Shown here piece by piece: positions 1 to 7,261 of a DNA stretch of 13,766 nucleotides. Location: NCBI GenBank assembly GCA_012965075.1, contig DTSY01000027.1, positions 1-13,766 on the forward strand. The letters run 5' to 3'. Under the pieces are notes generated by a model that worked only from the letters and a program-made list of their open reading frames with translations, had not been told where the DNA came from and searched no databases. Both the position numbers and the translations under genes were made by a program. The DNA comes from Gammaproteobacteria bacterium (GTDB lineage: Bacteria; Pseudomonadota; Gammaproteobacteria; Magnimaribacterales; Magnimaribacteraceae). Numbering within the stretch: the first letter of the stretch is position 1; every line of letters starts with the position of its first letter.

Positions 1-651
1 CCTTCAACTGAAATCATCCTCCGGGCCTCGAGAGAATTTATTTCTGGGCCTAATACCACCAGGACTTTTTTCTTGTGGGGCAGGGAAGGAACGGGAAAAA
101 ATTATCTTTTGCATTCTATAAACAGAGAATTTCTAGAGAAGAAATTACATTCTGCTTTTATTTCTTTTTCACAAGGCTCTTTAGATAGCCCTTCTGTATT
201 CGAAGGACTAGAGAAATTAGATGTTATTTTCATAGAATCCATGGAGCAATTTCCTTCTATAACAGAATGGGAATTAGCTCTTTTTAATTTAATAAATGCT
301 TGTTTACTCAGCGAAAGCAGAATTCTTATTTCTTCTAAGGTGACTGCTAAGGCATTAGAAATAAAACTTCCCGATCTTAAATCTCGTTTATTGGCTTTTC
401 CGGCATTTGAATTACCTGAAATAACTGAAGAGGAAAAATTTATGGCCATGAAAGAGGCCGCAGAGAGAAAGGGATTAATGTTTGAAGATAATGTTCTATC
501 TTATATTCTCACTCACACCTCAAGAAAATTATCTGATTTATTAAGCTTATTAAACGAACTAGATAACTATTCTCTAGAAAGAAAGAGAAAAGTGTCAATT
601 TCTTTGGTAAAGGATTTGATGTCTAATAAAGTGGACAATCCAGGCATTTGA
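1..651 (+). CDS. hda: DnaA-family regulatory protein Hda, 5' end outside the window
   Basis: Hda binds the DNA-loaded sliding clamp and stimulates hydrolysis of DnaA-bound ATP, so limiting re-initiation of replication; it acts in the cytoplasm at the replisome. The frame is open from base 1, giving 216 residues plus stop, against about 233 in E. coli Hda. Only roughly the first 20 residues, which should carry the clamp-binding motif, are missing. Visible features are the LWGREGTGKN nucleotide loop (bases 73-102), a weak Walker B segment (VIFIESMEQF), the LPDLKSRL segment with the presumed arginine finger, and a sensor-II-like TSRKLSDLL near the C terminus. The TTG at 73 is internal, because homology continues upstream of it. 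The 3' end overlaps the convergent sppA by 29 bp. The loop has Lys followed by Asn rather than Ser/Thr. DnaA itself is excluded because no C-terminal DNA-binding domain IV follows. Confidence 0.9.
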   Translation, partial: PSTEIILRASREFISGPNTTRTFFLWGREGTGKNYLLHSINREFLEKKLHSAFISFSQGSLDSPSVFEGLEKLDVIFIESMEQFPSITEWELALFNLINACLLSESRILISSKVTAKALEIKLPDLKSRLLAFPAFELPEITEEEKFMAMKEAAERKGLMFEDNVLSYILTHTSRKLSDLLSLLNELDNYSLERKRKVSISLVKDLMSNKVDNPGI

Positions 652-2449
652 GGTAAATGCCTTTTGGATCGTTAAAAGCTTCCAGATCATTTACCAATTC
701 AAATGACTTTTTAATTAAAGTTTTATCTTTAATCTCAGAACCAAGAAATAAATTAATTTTTGAGAACAGCTGATTGAATATTTGTTCTCTCCAACCTAAG
801 GGCAGGGAAGGATAAGAGGTCTTGTAGTCTTCTAATTCAGCTAATTCCGCAGCTCTTTCAACTGCGTCTTCTAAATTACCTAAATTATCTATAAGGCCCA
901 ATTCCAAAGCTGTTTCTCCAGCCCAAACTCTGCCTTGGGCTATTTCATCTACTTCTTCTAAAGTCATGTTTCGAGACTCAGAAACTAAAGTAATAAACCT
1001 TTGATATCCATACTCAATCTGTGATTGAAGAGCTCTGGCAAATATAGGATTTAAGGCTAGTGTAGGGTCGAAACCAATACCTAATTTGGTTGTGGATACA
1101 CCATCGGAGTGAACTCCAATTTTATCTAAAGTTTTCTCAAAAGTAGGTAGAAACCCAAAAATCCCAATGGAACCTGTAATAGTGTCATGAGAAGCCCAAA
1201 TTTCATCGGCACTTGCAGAAATCCAGTATCCGCCAGAGGCAGCAACATTCGACATGGAAGCTATCACTTTTATGCCTTTGGATTTAGCTACAATTATTTC
1301 TTCTCTTATAACCTCAGAGGCAAAGGCGCTCCCTCCACCAGAATCCACCCTTAATACTATTGCTTTTACTTCTTCATCTTCATGGGCATCTCTCAAAAGT
1401 TGTGCAGTTGAATCACCGCCTATCATGCCAGGAGGCTGGCTACCATCCACAATACTGCCGGACGCTACAACCACAGCTATTTGATTTTCCGATTTATTTC
1501 TTTTTTCTTCATTTTTAGCAATAGCAAAATAGTCGTTTAAAGAAACTTGGGCGAAACTTTTCTCTTCCTCGTCGCTACCAATTAAATCTATTAAATAGTC
1601 TCTTCTTTGATTTCTATTTAAAAGCTTATCCGCTAGATTGTAATTGAGAGCTGTTTTGCCTGAATTTCCATTTTCCTGTACTACCAGCGCATCATAAGTG
1701 TCAGCAAAATTCTGTATGTCTACGGCCTTTAATTTCCTATTATTGGAAACCACCTCTTTCCAGGAGTCCCACAGGACTTTCATATAAGCTATGCTTGCCT
1801 CTTTAGCAGCTTCCGACATGCTGTCCCGAATGTAAGGCTCCATTGCTGATTTATATTTTCCTACTCGAAAAAGATTAACCGTGACTTCTAATTTATCTAT
1901 CAAAGATTTGTAATAAGTTCTAATTCTTGAGTAACCATCAATATAAATTTCTCCATCTGGGTGAAGAATGATCTCGTTAGCAAAAGACGCAAGGTAATAG
2001 GAGCTTTCATCGTAGTAATCTGCAACAGCTATTATATTTTTGCCCGCATCTTTTAGTTCTTGTAATGCTTGTCCGACATCATAAAGAACCGTTTGTCCAG
2101 TTCCAGGGATGTTTTCCAATCTGAGGATTACGTGCTCTATCCTTTGATCTTCCTTTGCCGCTTTGAGGGTAAATAACACATCTCTTACATTTTCAGCTGT
2201 TGTAGGAGGTCCATAAAGGAGGAAACTCAACGGATCAAGCGAAGCAGAAATCTCTTCTACTATTGGCCCTTGTGGGTTAAAAACTAGGGCTTTCCCCTCG
2301 GGGTCTGGTAACTTACTCCCGCTAAATATAGAACCTAAAATAGTGGCTAGAATTACTAAAACTATAAGAAGGAATAGTAGGTTGATTGTAAATTTTCTAG
2401 CTGTGGTTACCCATTGCCAGAATTGGTTAATTTTTGTTGTTTCACTCAT
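623..2449 (-). CDS. sppA: Signal peptide peptidase SppA, 67K (long) type
   Basis: Inner-membrane serine protease that cleaves signal peptides after they are released from secreted proteins. At 608 residues it matches the long tandem-domain form (E. coli SppA is 618). A single membrane segment lies at about residues 20-43, with the rest periplasmic. The N-terminal domain carries the general-base lysine in GKYKSAMEP (Lys200). The C-terminal domain carries the nucleophile in NVAASGGYW (Ser405). This is the Ser/Lys dyad split across two repeats that is known for the family. The ATG (2447-2449) overlaps the upstream arsC-like stop as ATGA, suggesting translational coupling. The 3' end overlaps hda by 29 bp, and its final codons include the hda terminator hairpin. 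Both catalytic residues are present, so it should be active. Confidence 0.95.
   Translation of the reverse strand: MSETTKINQFWQWVTTARKFTINLLFLLIVLVILATILGSIFSGSKLPDPEGKALVFNPQGPIVEEISASLDPLSFLLYGPPTTAENVRDVLFTLKAAKEDQRIEHVILRLENIPGTGQTVLYDVGQALQELKDAGKNIIAVADYYDESSYYLASFANEIILHPDGEIYIDGYSRIRTYYKSLIDKLEVTVNLFRVGKYKSAMEPYIRDSMSEAAKEASIAYMKVLWDSWKEVVSNNRKLKAVDIQNFADTYDALVVQENGNSGKTALNYNLADKLLNRNQRRDYLIDLIGSDEEEKSFAQVSLNDYFAIAKNEEKRNKSENQIAVVVASGSIVDGSQPPGMIGGDSTAQLLRDAHEDEEVKAIVLRVDSGGGSAFASEVIREEIIVAKSKGIKVIASMSNVAASGGYWISASADEIWASHDTITGSIGIFGFLPTFEKTLDKIGVHSDGVSTTKLGIGFDPTLALNPIFARALQSQIEYGYQRFITLVSESRNMTLEEVDEIAQGRVWAGETALELGLIDNLGNLEDAVERAAELAELEDYKTSYPSLPLGWREQIFNQLFSKINLFLGSEIKDKTLIKKSFELVNDLEAFNDPKGIYLKCLDCPLY
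642..665 (+). terminator. Probable rho-independent terminator of hda, inside the sppA 3' end
   Basis: A perfect 8-bp stem (AGGCATTT at 642-649 and AAATGCCT at 655-662) with a 5-nt loop is followed by a four-T run (662-665). The hda stop codon TGA (649-651) lies at the stem-loop boundary. On the other strand these bases encode the last residues of SppA. The T-run is short, so termination may be partial. The polarity fits hda, not sppA. Confidence 0.55.
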
Positions 2450-2799
2450 TTTATAATTTTCAGAACATTCTCAGGCGGCCTGCCTATTACTGCTCTGTCT
2501 CCATAAATAACTATAGGTCGTTCCATTAATTTCGGGAAGTGTACCATGGCTTGAATTACGTCTTCTTCTGATTTTGAAGTATCTGACAGGTTCTGTTCTT
2601 TAAATTCAGCTTCGCCTTTTCTCAGTAGCTCCCTAGCTTCCATGTTTAATTTTTTTAGAATTAGGACTAATTCTTTTTCTGAAGGTGGGGTCTCCAAATA
2701 TAAAATTACCTTGGGGTCAATTCCTTTATCCTTTAGTAACTCCAAAGTAAGCCTGGATTTGCTGCATCTGGGGTTGTGATAAATGGTAAAATTACTCAA
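2446..2799 (-). CDS. ArsC/Spx-family thioredoxin-fold protein, YfgD-like (arsenate reductase family)
   Basis: Small cytoplasmic protein of the glutaredoxin-coupled ArsC family; classical members reduce arsenate to arsenite. With the preferred start it has 117 residues, the usual size (E. coli YfgD is 119). The N-terminal YHNPRCSKSR segment holds the catalytic cysteine (Cys12). Later arginines in ERPIVI and IGRPPE match the conserved anion-binding and structural positions. The start chosen is the TTG at 2799, because AGAAGGA lies 8 nt upstream (2808-2814); an in-frame TTG at 2817 would add six residues but lacks that spacing. The gene is first in a two-gene unit with sppA (ATGA overlap). An Hda neighbour with a YfgD-type gene also occurs in E. 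coli. No arsR, arsB or other arsenic gene is nearby, so a general thiol or unknown role is as likely as arsenate resistance. Confidence 0.85.
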   Translation of the reverse strand: MSNFTIYHNPRCSKSRLTLELLKDKGIDPKVILYLETPPSEKELVLILKKLNMEARELLRKGEAEFKEQNLSDTSKSEEDVIQAMVHFPKLMERPIVIYGDRAVIGRPPENVLKIIK

Positions 2800-2867
2800 A
2801 ATAAAGATCCTTCTCAATCATTAAACTCTTAAACCAATAGTACTATCGATTACAAAATATTTATAGG
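2800..2867. promoter_or_regulatory. Divergent promoter region between the ArsC-like gene and the TlpA-like gene
   Basis: Both genes point away from this 68-bp gap, so it must hold promoters for each. It contains a perfect 10-bp palindrome, ATAGTACTAT, at 2837-2846, whose TACTAT could act as a -10 element on either strand. No good -35 box is visible. Only the location is well supported. Confidence 0.35.
2808..2814 (-). promoter_or_regulatory. Ribosome binding site deciding the start of the ArsC-like gene
   Basis: AGAAGGA on the minus strand sits 8 nt before the TTG at 2799 and falls inside the reading frame of the alternative TTG at 2817. Its good spacing favours the shorter protein. Confidence 0.55.
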
Positions 2868-3347
2868 ATGTTAAAAATAAAAAAATATCTTCTTTCAAGA
2901 TTTATTATCTTAATCCCACTTACTGTAATTTGTTTATCTGCTTGTTCAGATCCGGATTATGAAATATACAATGACTCTTCCGGTTATGTTCAAGACCTTC
3001 AAGGAAAGTGGGTAGTCATAAATTACTGGGCAGATTGGTGCCCACCTTGCATTAAGGAAATGCCTGAATTGTCTTCTTTTTATGATGCGAATCAACAAGA
3101 AGTTTATGTTTTTGCTTATAATTTTGATCGATTAGAAGGGGCAGAGCTTAAAGAGCAGATTGTAAGATTTAAAGTCAAGGTTCCAAGCATGTTGACCGAT
3201 CCGGGAGAATTATTTGGTTGGGAAACCCCTGATAGCTTGCCTGCAACTTTTATTATTGATCCTAAAGGCGTCACTAAAGAAATGCTTATAGGCCCACAAA
3301 CCAAGGAATCACTCGAAAAAGTAATTCAGAAGTACAAAGAAAGTTAG
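2868..3347 (+). CDS. TlpA-like thioredoxin-fold lipoprotein (thiol-disulfide oxidoreductase)
   Basis: Envelope thioredoxin-like protein of the TlpA/ResA type, which reduces or exchanges disulfides in exported proteins. The 159-residue product has a hydrophobic signal segment at about residues 9-22. A lipobox (LSAC) follows, making Cys26 the lipidated residue. The +2 residue is Ser, which would favour outer-membrane sorting if the E. coli rule holds. The thioredoxin motif WCPPC is at residues 57-61, and the cis-proline loop is LPATF with Pro125. The active site is complete. The ATG has only AGG directly abutting it and no spaced Shine-Dalgarno, so translation may be weak or use a very short leader. 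It diverges from the ArsC-like gene and its last 4 bp overlap the convergent M23 peptidase gene. The partner protein is unknown; no cytochrome c maturation gene is adjacent. Confidence 0.85.
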   Translation: MLKIKKYLLSRFIILIPLTVICLSACSDPDYEIYNDSSGYVQDLQGKWVVINYWADWCPPCIKEMPELSSFYDANQQEVYVFAYNFDRLEGAELKEQIVRFKVKVPSMLTDPGELFGWETPDSLPATFIIDPKGVTKEMLIGPQTKESLEKVIQKYKES

Positions 3348-4180
3348 AAAGCTTGCTCGAGAAACAGCTCGGGGTCAATCGGTACACTAAATAAAGCTAT
3401 TTGCCAATGAAGGTGAGGACCTGTTACTCGTCCAGTTTGTCCTACTTCCCCTATAACTTCATTTTTTTTGATTAACTGTCCTTCTCTTACAGAAATTTCA
3501 CTCAGGTGAGAATAAGTGCTAATCATCCCCCCTCCATGATCCAAAAAAACAGTTTTACCTCTGTAATAGAAATTTCCTACTAGTAGTACTTTGCCAGATA
3601 AAGGTGACATTATTTTAGTGCCAACAACTGCAGCTATATCAAGTGCAGTGTGTCTATTTCTGGGTTCATTGTTAATAAACCTCCTGACACCAAATTCACT
3701 GCTTTTCAGGCCTTCCAATGGCAAAGACATTTTTAAAGCTGAATGGTAGCTGTTTGAAACAACACTCAGCGCAGCTTTTCCAAGTTCCGATTCCTTTTTA
3801 ATTCTTGGTAAATATTCAGCTGGAGGAGAAACTAAGTCCGTGTTATTGATAGTGATTTTAGATTCACTATATTCTTTATAGAAGATAGGAACTTTTAAGA
3901 GGGTCTTATCTTTATTTAAAATAACAATTGGTTTTATTTCCGAAGAAAGACTTATAGGCACTAAAACTTTCCAGTGGTCTTGATCAACTTGACAGAGATA
4001 AACGCTTTTTTGTTCTGCCTTTACATTACTTATTTCAGCAGAAGAAATTTTTATGATTTTATTAATGACACCCCCCGGAAAGGGAGAATGGTCAGGGAAA
4101 ACACAAGCAGGGTAATTAATTTTGAAGGTTGTGCAAGATGAGAGAAAAAATATTCCAAGAAGGACTAATTTAATTTTCAT
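3344..4180 (-). CDS. M23 (LytM-type) metallopeptidase lipoprotein
   Basis: Predicted periplasm-facing zinc peptidase that cuts peptidoglycan cross-bridges or stem peptides. The 278-residue product has a lipoprotein signal (LSSC, lipidated Cys16, +2 Thr), then a linker or N-terminal domain of about 130 residues that I do not recognise. The C-terminal LytM domain spans about residues 155-275. Its motifs are RHTALD (His177, Asp181), YSHL (His225) and HLHW (His256, His258). All expected zinc and catalytic positions are present, unlike the degenerate EnvC/NlpD-type activators, so an active hydrolase is likely. The gene overlaps the upstream xseA by 11 bp, so the two are probably cotranscribed. It ends 4 bp inside the convergent TlpA-like gene. 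Confidence 0.88.
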   Translation of the reverse strand: MKIKLVLLGIFFLSSCTTFKINYPACVFPDHSPFPGGVINKIIKISSAEISNVKAEQKSVYLCQVDQDHWKVLVPISLSSEIKPIVILNKDKTLLKVPIFYKEYSESKITINNTDLVSPPAEYLPRIKKESELGKAALSVVSNSYHSALKMSLPLEGLKSSEFGVRRFINNEPRNRHTALDIAAVVGTKIMSPLSGKVLLVGNFYYRGKTVFLDHGGGMISTYSHLSEISVREGQLIKKNEVIGEVGQTGRVTGPHLHWQIALFSVPIDPELFLEQAF

Positions 4181-5528
4181 CTTTGTCTTTAGATTTAATT
4201 TCTGCCCTAATACTGCCCTTGTTCAAGACCGCAGAAATTGTTTGGCCTATCTTTACTTGATTTGAAGAAGATAATATTTTTCCTTCTGGTTCAATACTAA
4301 TAATCGAATAACCTCTTGCTAGAACAGACAGGGGGCTTACTGCTTCAATGGTTGCAACAAGCTCACCTAGAAGCTTATTTTTTCTTTCGATTTTTAATTT
4401 GAAAGCCTTTAGTAAATCCTTAGAGGCATTTTGAAGATAAACTTTAGCCTCTTTTACTTTATTTTGTGGCGAGTTTTGTTGCAAAGATAGTTGAGTTAGA
4501 TTTAGGTGATTCTTCTTAAAGGATACCTTTTGATGCATCTCCTGGATAAGCGCAGTTTCCAAATAATCTACCTTTTGACCTATTTCTCTTAATTTATCCC
4601 CTGGGTGCCTTATTCTTTTAATCAGATTAGTAATACGTGTTCTTTGTGAATCAAATTGAGATTCAACACTTTTTAATAGGTAGCTTTGATAACCTTCTAA
4701 GGTTTCCTTTAGCTCACTGTAAGGTTGACTGATTATTTCGGCTGCTATTGAAGGAGTAGGGGCTCTAATATCAGCAACAAAGTCGGAAATTGTAAAATCT
4801 GTTTCATGACCTACAGCACTGACTAGTGGAATAGGGCAGTTAGCAATAGCTCTTGCCACTTCTTCATTATTAAATGCCCAAAGGTCTTCTATTGATCCTC
4901 CTCCTCGGGCCAAAATGATCAAATCAATATTCTCCAAATTAGAGGCCTTATTTAAGGCTTCGCAGATCAAAGGCGCTGCCTTTTCGCCTTGGACTAGGGT
5001 CGGTACAACAGTCAGGTTAAAAAAGGGAGACCTTCTGGATAATACATTGATAATGTCTTGAATAACTGCACCGTCAGGAGAAGTTACAACGGCAATACTT
5101 CTTGGATAAGAAGGCAATTTTTTCTTAAGGGAATCATCAAAAAGGCCTTCCGTTAATAATTTCTTTTTTAATTCTTCAAAAGCTTTTAATAAAGCTCCTT
5201 CACCTGCTAATTCGATATGCTCAACAATAATCTGATATTGACCCCGACCCTCAAAGATACTTAAGGTTCCATTTAAAACCAGATGATCCCCATCTTTTGG
5301 TTCAAAAGTTATCCGATGACTTTTATTTGCAAACATGGCACATCTAATCTCTGAAGACTCATCTTTAAGGGAGAAATACCAGTGACCAGAGGCCGCTGAA
5401 AAAAAGTTCGAAACCTCTCCTTGGATCCACACCAAAGGAAAATTTTCTTCAAGAATAGATTTAGCGCGCCTATTTATCTCTGAAACAGAGATAATTTCTT
5501 GAGTGTTATCCAATAGGTTTTCAACCAT
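4170..5528 (-). CDS. xseA: Exodeoxyribonuclease VII large subunit
   Basis: Catalytic subunit of exonuclease VII, which with several copies of XseB degrades single-stranded DNA to short oligonucleotides in the cytoplasm. At 452 residues it is close to E. coli XseA (456). An OB-fold DNA-binding domain occupies about residues 10-110 (WIQGEVSNF, GHWYFSLKD). The catalytic domain follows, with VVTSPDGAVIQDI (148-159, Asp158), ARGGGSIEDLW (207-217) and AVGHETDFTISDF (238-250). A long helical, XseB-binding region is followed by the usual C-terminal VLARGYSII segment. The ATG at 5528 has no clear Shine-Dalgarno. A TATACT sequence just upstream on the minus strand could be the -10 box of a promoter in the 36-bp gap to the divergent exporter. 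xseB is not in the window. Confidence 0.96.
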   Translation of the reverse strand: MVENLLDNTQEIISVSEINRRAKSILEENFPLVWIQGEVSNFFSAASGHWYFSLKDESSEIRCAMFANKSHRITFEPKDGDHLVLNGTLSIFEGRGQYQIIVEHIELAGEGALLKAFEELKKKLLTEGLFDDSLKKKLPSYPRSIAVVTSPDGAVIQDIINVLSRRSPFFNLTVVPTLVQGEKAAPLICEALNKASNLENIDLIILARGGGSIEDLWAFNNEEVARAIANCPIPLVSAVGHETDFTISDFVADIRAPTPSIAAEIISQPYSELKETLEGYQSYLLKSVESQFDSQRTRITNLIKRIRHPGDKLREIGQKVDYLETALIQEMHQKVSFKKNHLNLTQLSLQQNSPQNKVKEAKVYLQNASKDLLKAFKLKIERKNKLLGELVATIEAVSPLSVLARGYSIISIEPEGKILSSSNQVKIGQTISAVLNKGSIRAEIKSKDKDEN

Positions 5529-5564
5529 AATGGAAGTATAACTGACTAAGCTTTATAGATATTA

Positions 5565-6446
5565 ATGGAAAATTCAAAATCTATTTACACAGCACTAGTG
5601 GCTCTTTTTATTGGAGCAGCATTGTTGGGGTCATCAGCTATTTTTGTCCGATTCAGTGAAACTAGCCCCTCATTAACAGCCTTCTACCGTGCTTTGTTGG
5701 CCTTACCTTTCTTATATATTTGGGTGTTAAGAACTAAATCAGACTTACCCTTGAGGGCTTATTTAAGTAAAGAAAATATTCTGATCTTTAGTTTAGCTGG
5801 AGTTTTCTTTGGAACTGACATGGCAATTTGGAATTGGGCTATTAGTTTCACTTCTGTCGCTCACGCTACACTCATGGCTAATACCGCTCCCATTTTTGTA
5901 ACGCTTATAAGTTTTTTCTTTCTTAGAGAAAAAATAAAGTCTTCTTTCTTCAGGGCCCTTTTATTATCTTTTACAGGAGTGGGTATGGTCATACTTTCTG
6001 GAAGTGGTTCTGATTCTTTCAGACTATTAGGAGACGCATTGGGATTAGCTGCCGCCATTTTTTACGCGGCTTATATTTTAGTTATAAAGCGAATAACCAA
6101 TACTCTTCCACCCGCACACACTCTTTTTTTTGCTACCTTGTTTACAGCTATTTTCTTGTTTCCAGTAGGATTAATTGAATCAGATACCTTTTTTCCTAGT
6201 ACTCAAAAAGGGTGGTTAATACTGTTGGCTTATGCGTTTGTAAGTCAGGCTTTAGCTCAAGGGTTTATTACTTTTGGTATATCTAGACTCTCAGCTCATC
6301 TTTCTTCATTAACTCTTCTAATACAACCAGTTGCTGCAGCCATATATGGATGGTTATTGCTTTCGGAAGCCCTTAATCTTTGGCAAGGATTGGGTGGCTT
6401 AATAGTTCTGTTAGGAATCTATCTAGCGACGAGAGAACAAAGCTAA
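5565..6446 (+). CDS. DMT-superfamily EamA-domain transporter
   Basis: Inner-membrane protein of the drug/metabolite transporter superfamily; relatives export amino acids, metabolites or drugs, and the substrate here cannot be told. The 293-residue product is almost entirely hydrophobic, with about ten membrane helices. It forms two EamA repeats (roughly residues 12-138 and 152-290). The first has the typical FYRALLALPFL helix and the second has SLTLLIQPVAAAIYGWLLLSE. Length and layout are normal. It diverges from xseA across 36 bp and converges on the crotonase gene with a 4-bp overlap. Orientation separates it from the catabolic operon, so there is no good reason to assign it that pathway's substrate. 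Confidence 0.9.
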   Translation: MENSKSIYTALVALFIGAALLGSSAIFVRFSETSPSLTAFYRALLALPFLYIWVLRTKSDLPLRAYLSKENILIFSLAGVFFGTDMAIWNWAISFTSVAHATLMANTAPIFVTLISFFFLREKIKSSFFRALLLSFTGVGMVILSGSGSDSFRLLGDALGLAAAIFYAAYILVIKRITNTLPPAHTLFFATLFTAIFLFPVGLIESDTFFPSTQKGWLILLAYAFVSQALAQGFITFGISRLSAHLSSLTLLIQPVAAAIYGWLLLSEALNLWQGLGGLIVLLGIYLATREQS

Positions 6447-6464
6447 TCCCACTTTGGTTCTCGT
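6429..6464. terminator. Candidate bidirectional hairpin at the exporter/crotonase junction
   Basis: The arms at 6429-6442 and 6452-6464 begin and end with ACGAGA/TCTCGT and close with AAAG/CTTT. They give about 12 pairs, one bulged G and one mismatch, around a 9-nt loop. The stop codons of both convergent genes (TAA 6444-6446 plus; TAG 6443-6445 minus) lie in the loop. The T-runs on either side are poor, so intrinsic termination is plausible but not certain. Confidence 0.4.
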
Positions 6465-7249
6465 TTCTCCAAAAAAGCATTAATTCCTTCTTTGGCATCA
6501 TCACTTTGGATACAAGCGGCTATTTGTTCTTGTAGAAAGGGCAGAGCTTCATCAAAGCTCATGGAGTCTTGTTGGTTGTAAGCGGATAGGCCCATTTGCA
6601 TAGTTGTGGGAGCCAAATTACCAAGATCTGCAGCCAGCTTATCAACAGTTGAATCCAAATCCGCAGTTTTAACAGATTGGTTGATTAGTCCCCATTCTTC
6701 CGCTTTTTTTGAATCAATTGCTTCGCCTCGCATACAAAAATCTAAACCTGCTCTTTTTGGCATTACTCTAAATAAACCTGCCATTACCATGAAAGGCCAT
6801 ATGCCTCTTTTTATTTCAGGAGCTAAAAACTTAGCTTCTTCCACTGCTACTGCATGAGTAGAATTGGTTACCATCAATAAAGCTCCAGCTAACACGGAGC
6901 CTTGTATTTTCGCTATTACAGGTTTATGCAAGTGTCTTAGAGATAGGCTAATATCTGTTCTGCCTTCCAATCTAGGAACTGCTGATTCAGGGGATTTTTC
7001 CTTTCCAGACATATTCCTTAGATCTGCACCGGCGCAAAAAATATCTCCTTCAGCAGCTAGAACCACTACCCGAATAGATCTTTCTTGTTTGGCGAAAGCC
7101 AAAGCATAGTTGATCTCATTGGTCATTACTGAATTTAAGGCATTTTTTCGTTCTGGCCGGTTCAAAGTTATCGTAAGTACGTTGCCTTCAATATTTATTT
7201 TTGTGGCTTCAAAAATTAGTCCTTCTAGTGATAATTTGTCGGTATTCAT
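6443..7249 (-). CDS. Enoyl-CoA hydratase/isomerase (crotonase) family protein, last gene of the carboxylase operon
   Basis: Cytoplasmic crotonase-fold enzyme, expected to add water across the double bond of the acyl-CoA made by the carboxylase. This would match the role of AtuE (isohexenylglutaconyl-CoA hydratase) or LiuC-type hydratases. It has 268 residues from the ATG at 7249, chosen because AGAGG lies 7 nt upstream; the TTG at 7255 is only 1 nt from it. Oxyanion-hole segments are CAGADL (72-77) and GSVLAGAL (117-124). Glu145 in APEIKRG matches the second catalytic glutamate of classical hydratases. The position of the first glutamate is Leu125 by my alignment, so the reaction or mechanism may differ. 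It starts just after the AtuA-like stop. The exact substrate is unknown. Confidence 0.85.
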   Translation of the reverse strand: MNTDKLSLEGLIFEATKINIEGNVLTITLNRPERKNALNSVMTNEINYALAFAKQERSIRVVVLAAEGDIFCAGADLRNMSGKEKSPESAVPRLEGRTDISLSLRHLHKPVIAKIQGSVLAGALLMVTNSTHAVAVEEAKFLAPEIKRGIWPFMVMAGLFRVMPKRAGLDFCMRGEAIDSKKAEEWGLINQSVKTADLDSTVDKLAADLGNLAPTTMQMGLSAYNQQDSMSFDEALPFLQEQIAACIQSDDAKEGINAFLEKREPKWD

Positions 7250-7256
7250 AATCAAA

Positions 7257-7261
7257 CCTCT
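7257..7261 (-). promoter_or_regulatory. Ribosome binding site of the crotonase gene, overlapping the previous stop
   Basis: The minus strand reads TAGAGG here: the TAG ends the AtuA-like gene and AGAGG is the Shine-Dalgarno. Spacing is 7 nt to the ATG at 7249 but only 1 nt to the TTG at 7255, so the ATG is preferred. The overlap suggests translational coupling. Confidence 0.6.

Noticed and set aside
102..449. 115-residue minus-strand frame inside hda
   Set aside because: It is antisense to a well-recognised gene, has no recognisable domain and is explained as a shadow frame.
73..651. Taking TTG at 73 as the start of the first gene
   Set aside because: The frame stays open to base 1 and the residues before it resemble the Hda N-terminal region, so the gene starts outside the window.
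2446..2817. Arsenic-resistance operon
   Set aside because: The protein is ArsC-like, but no arsR, arsB, acr3 or arsH gene is present, and the neighbours are sppA and hda.
3330..3380. Terminator at the TlpA-like/M23 convergent junction
   Set aside because: Only very short inverted repeats (for example AAGCTT) were found, without a T-run; not enough to call.
5565..6446. EamA exporter as part of the catabolic operon
   Set aside because: It is on the opposite strand, converges on the operon and has its own upstream region next to xseA.
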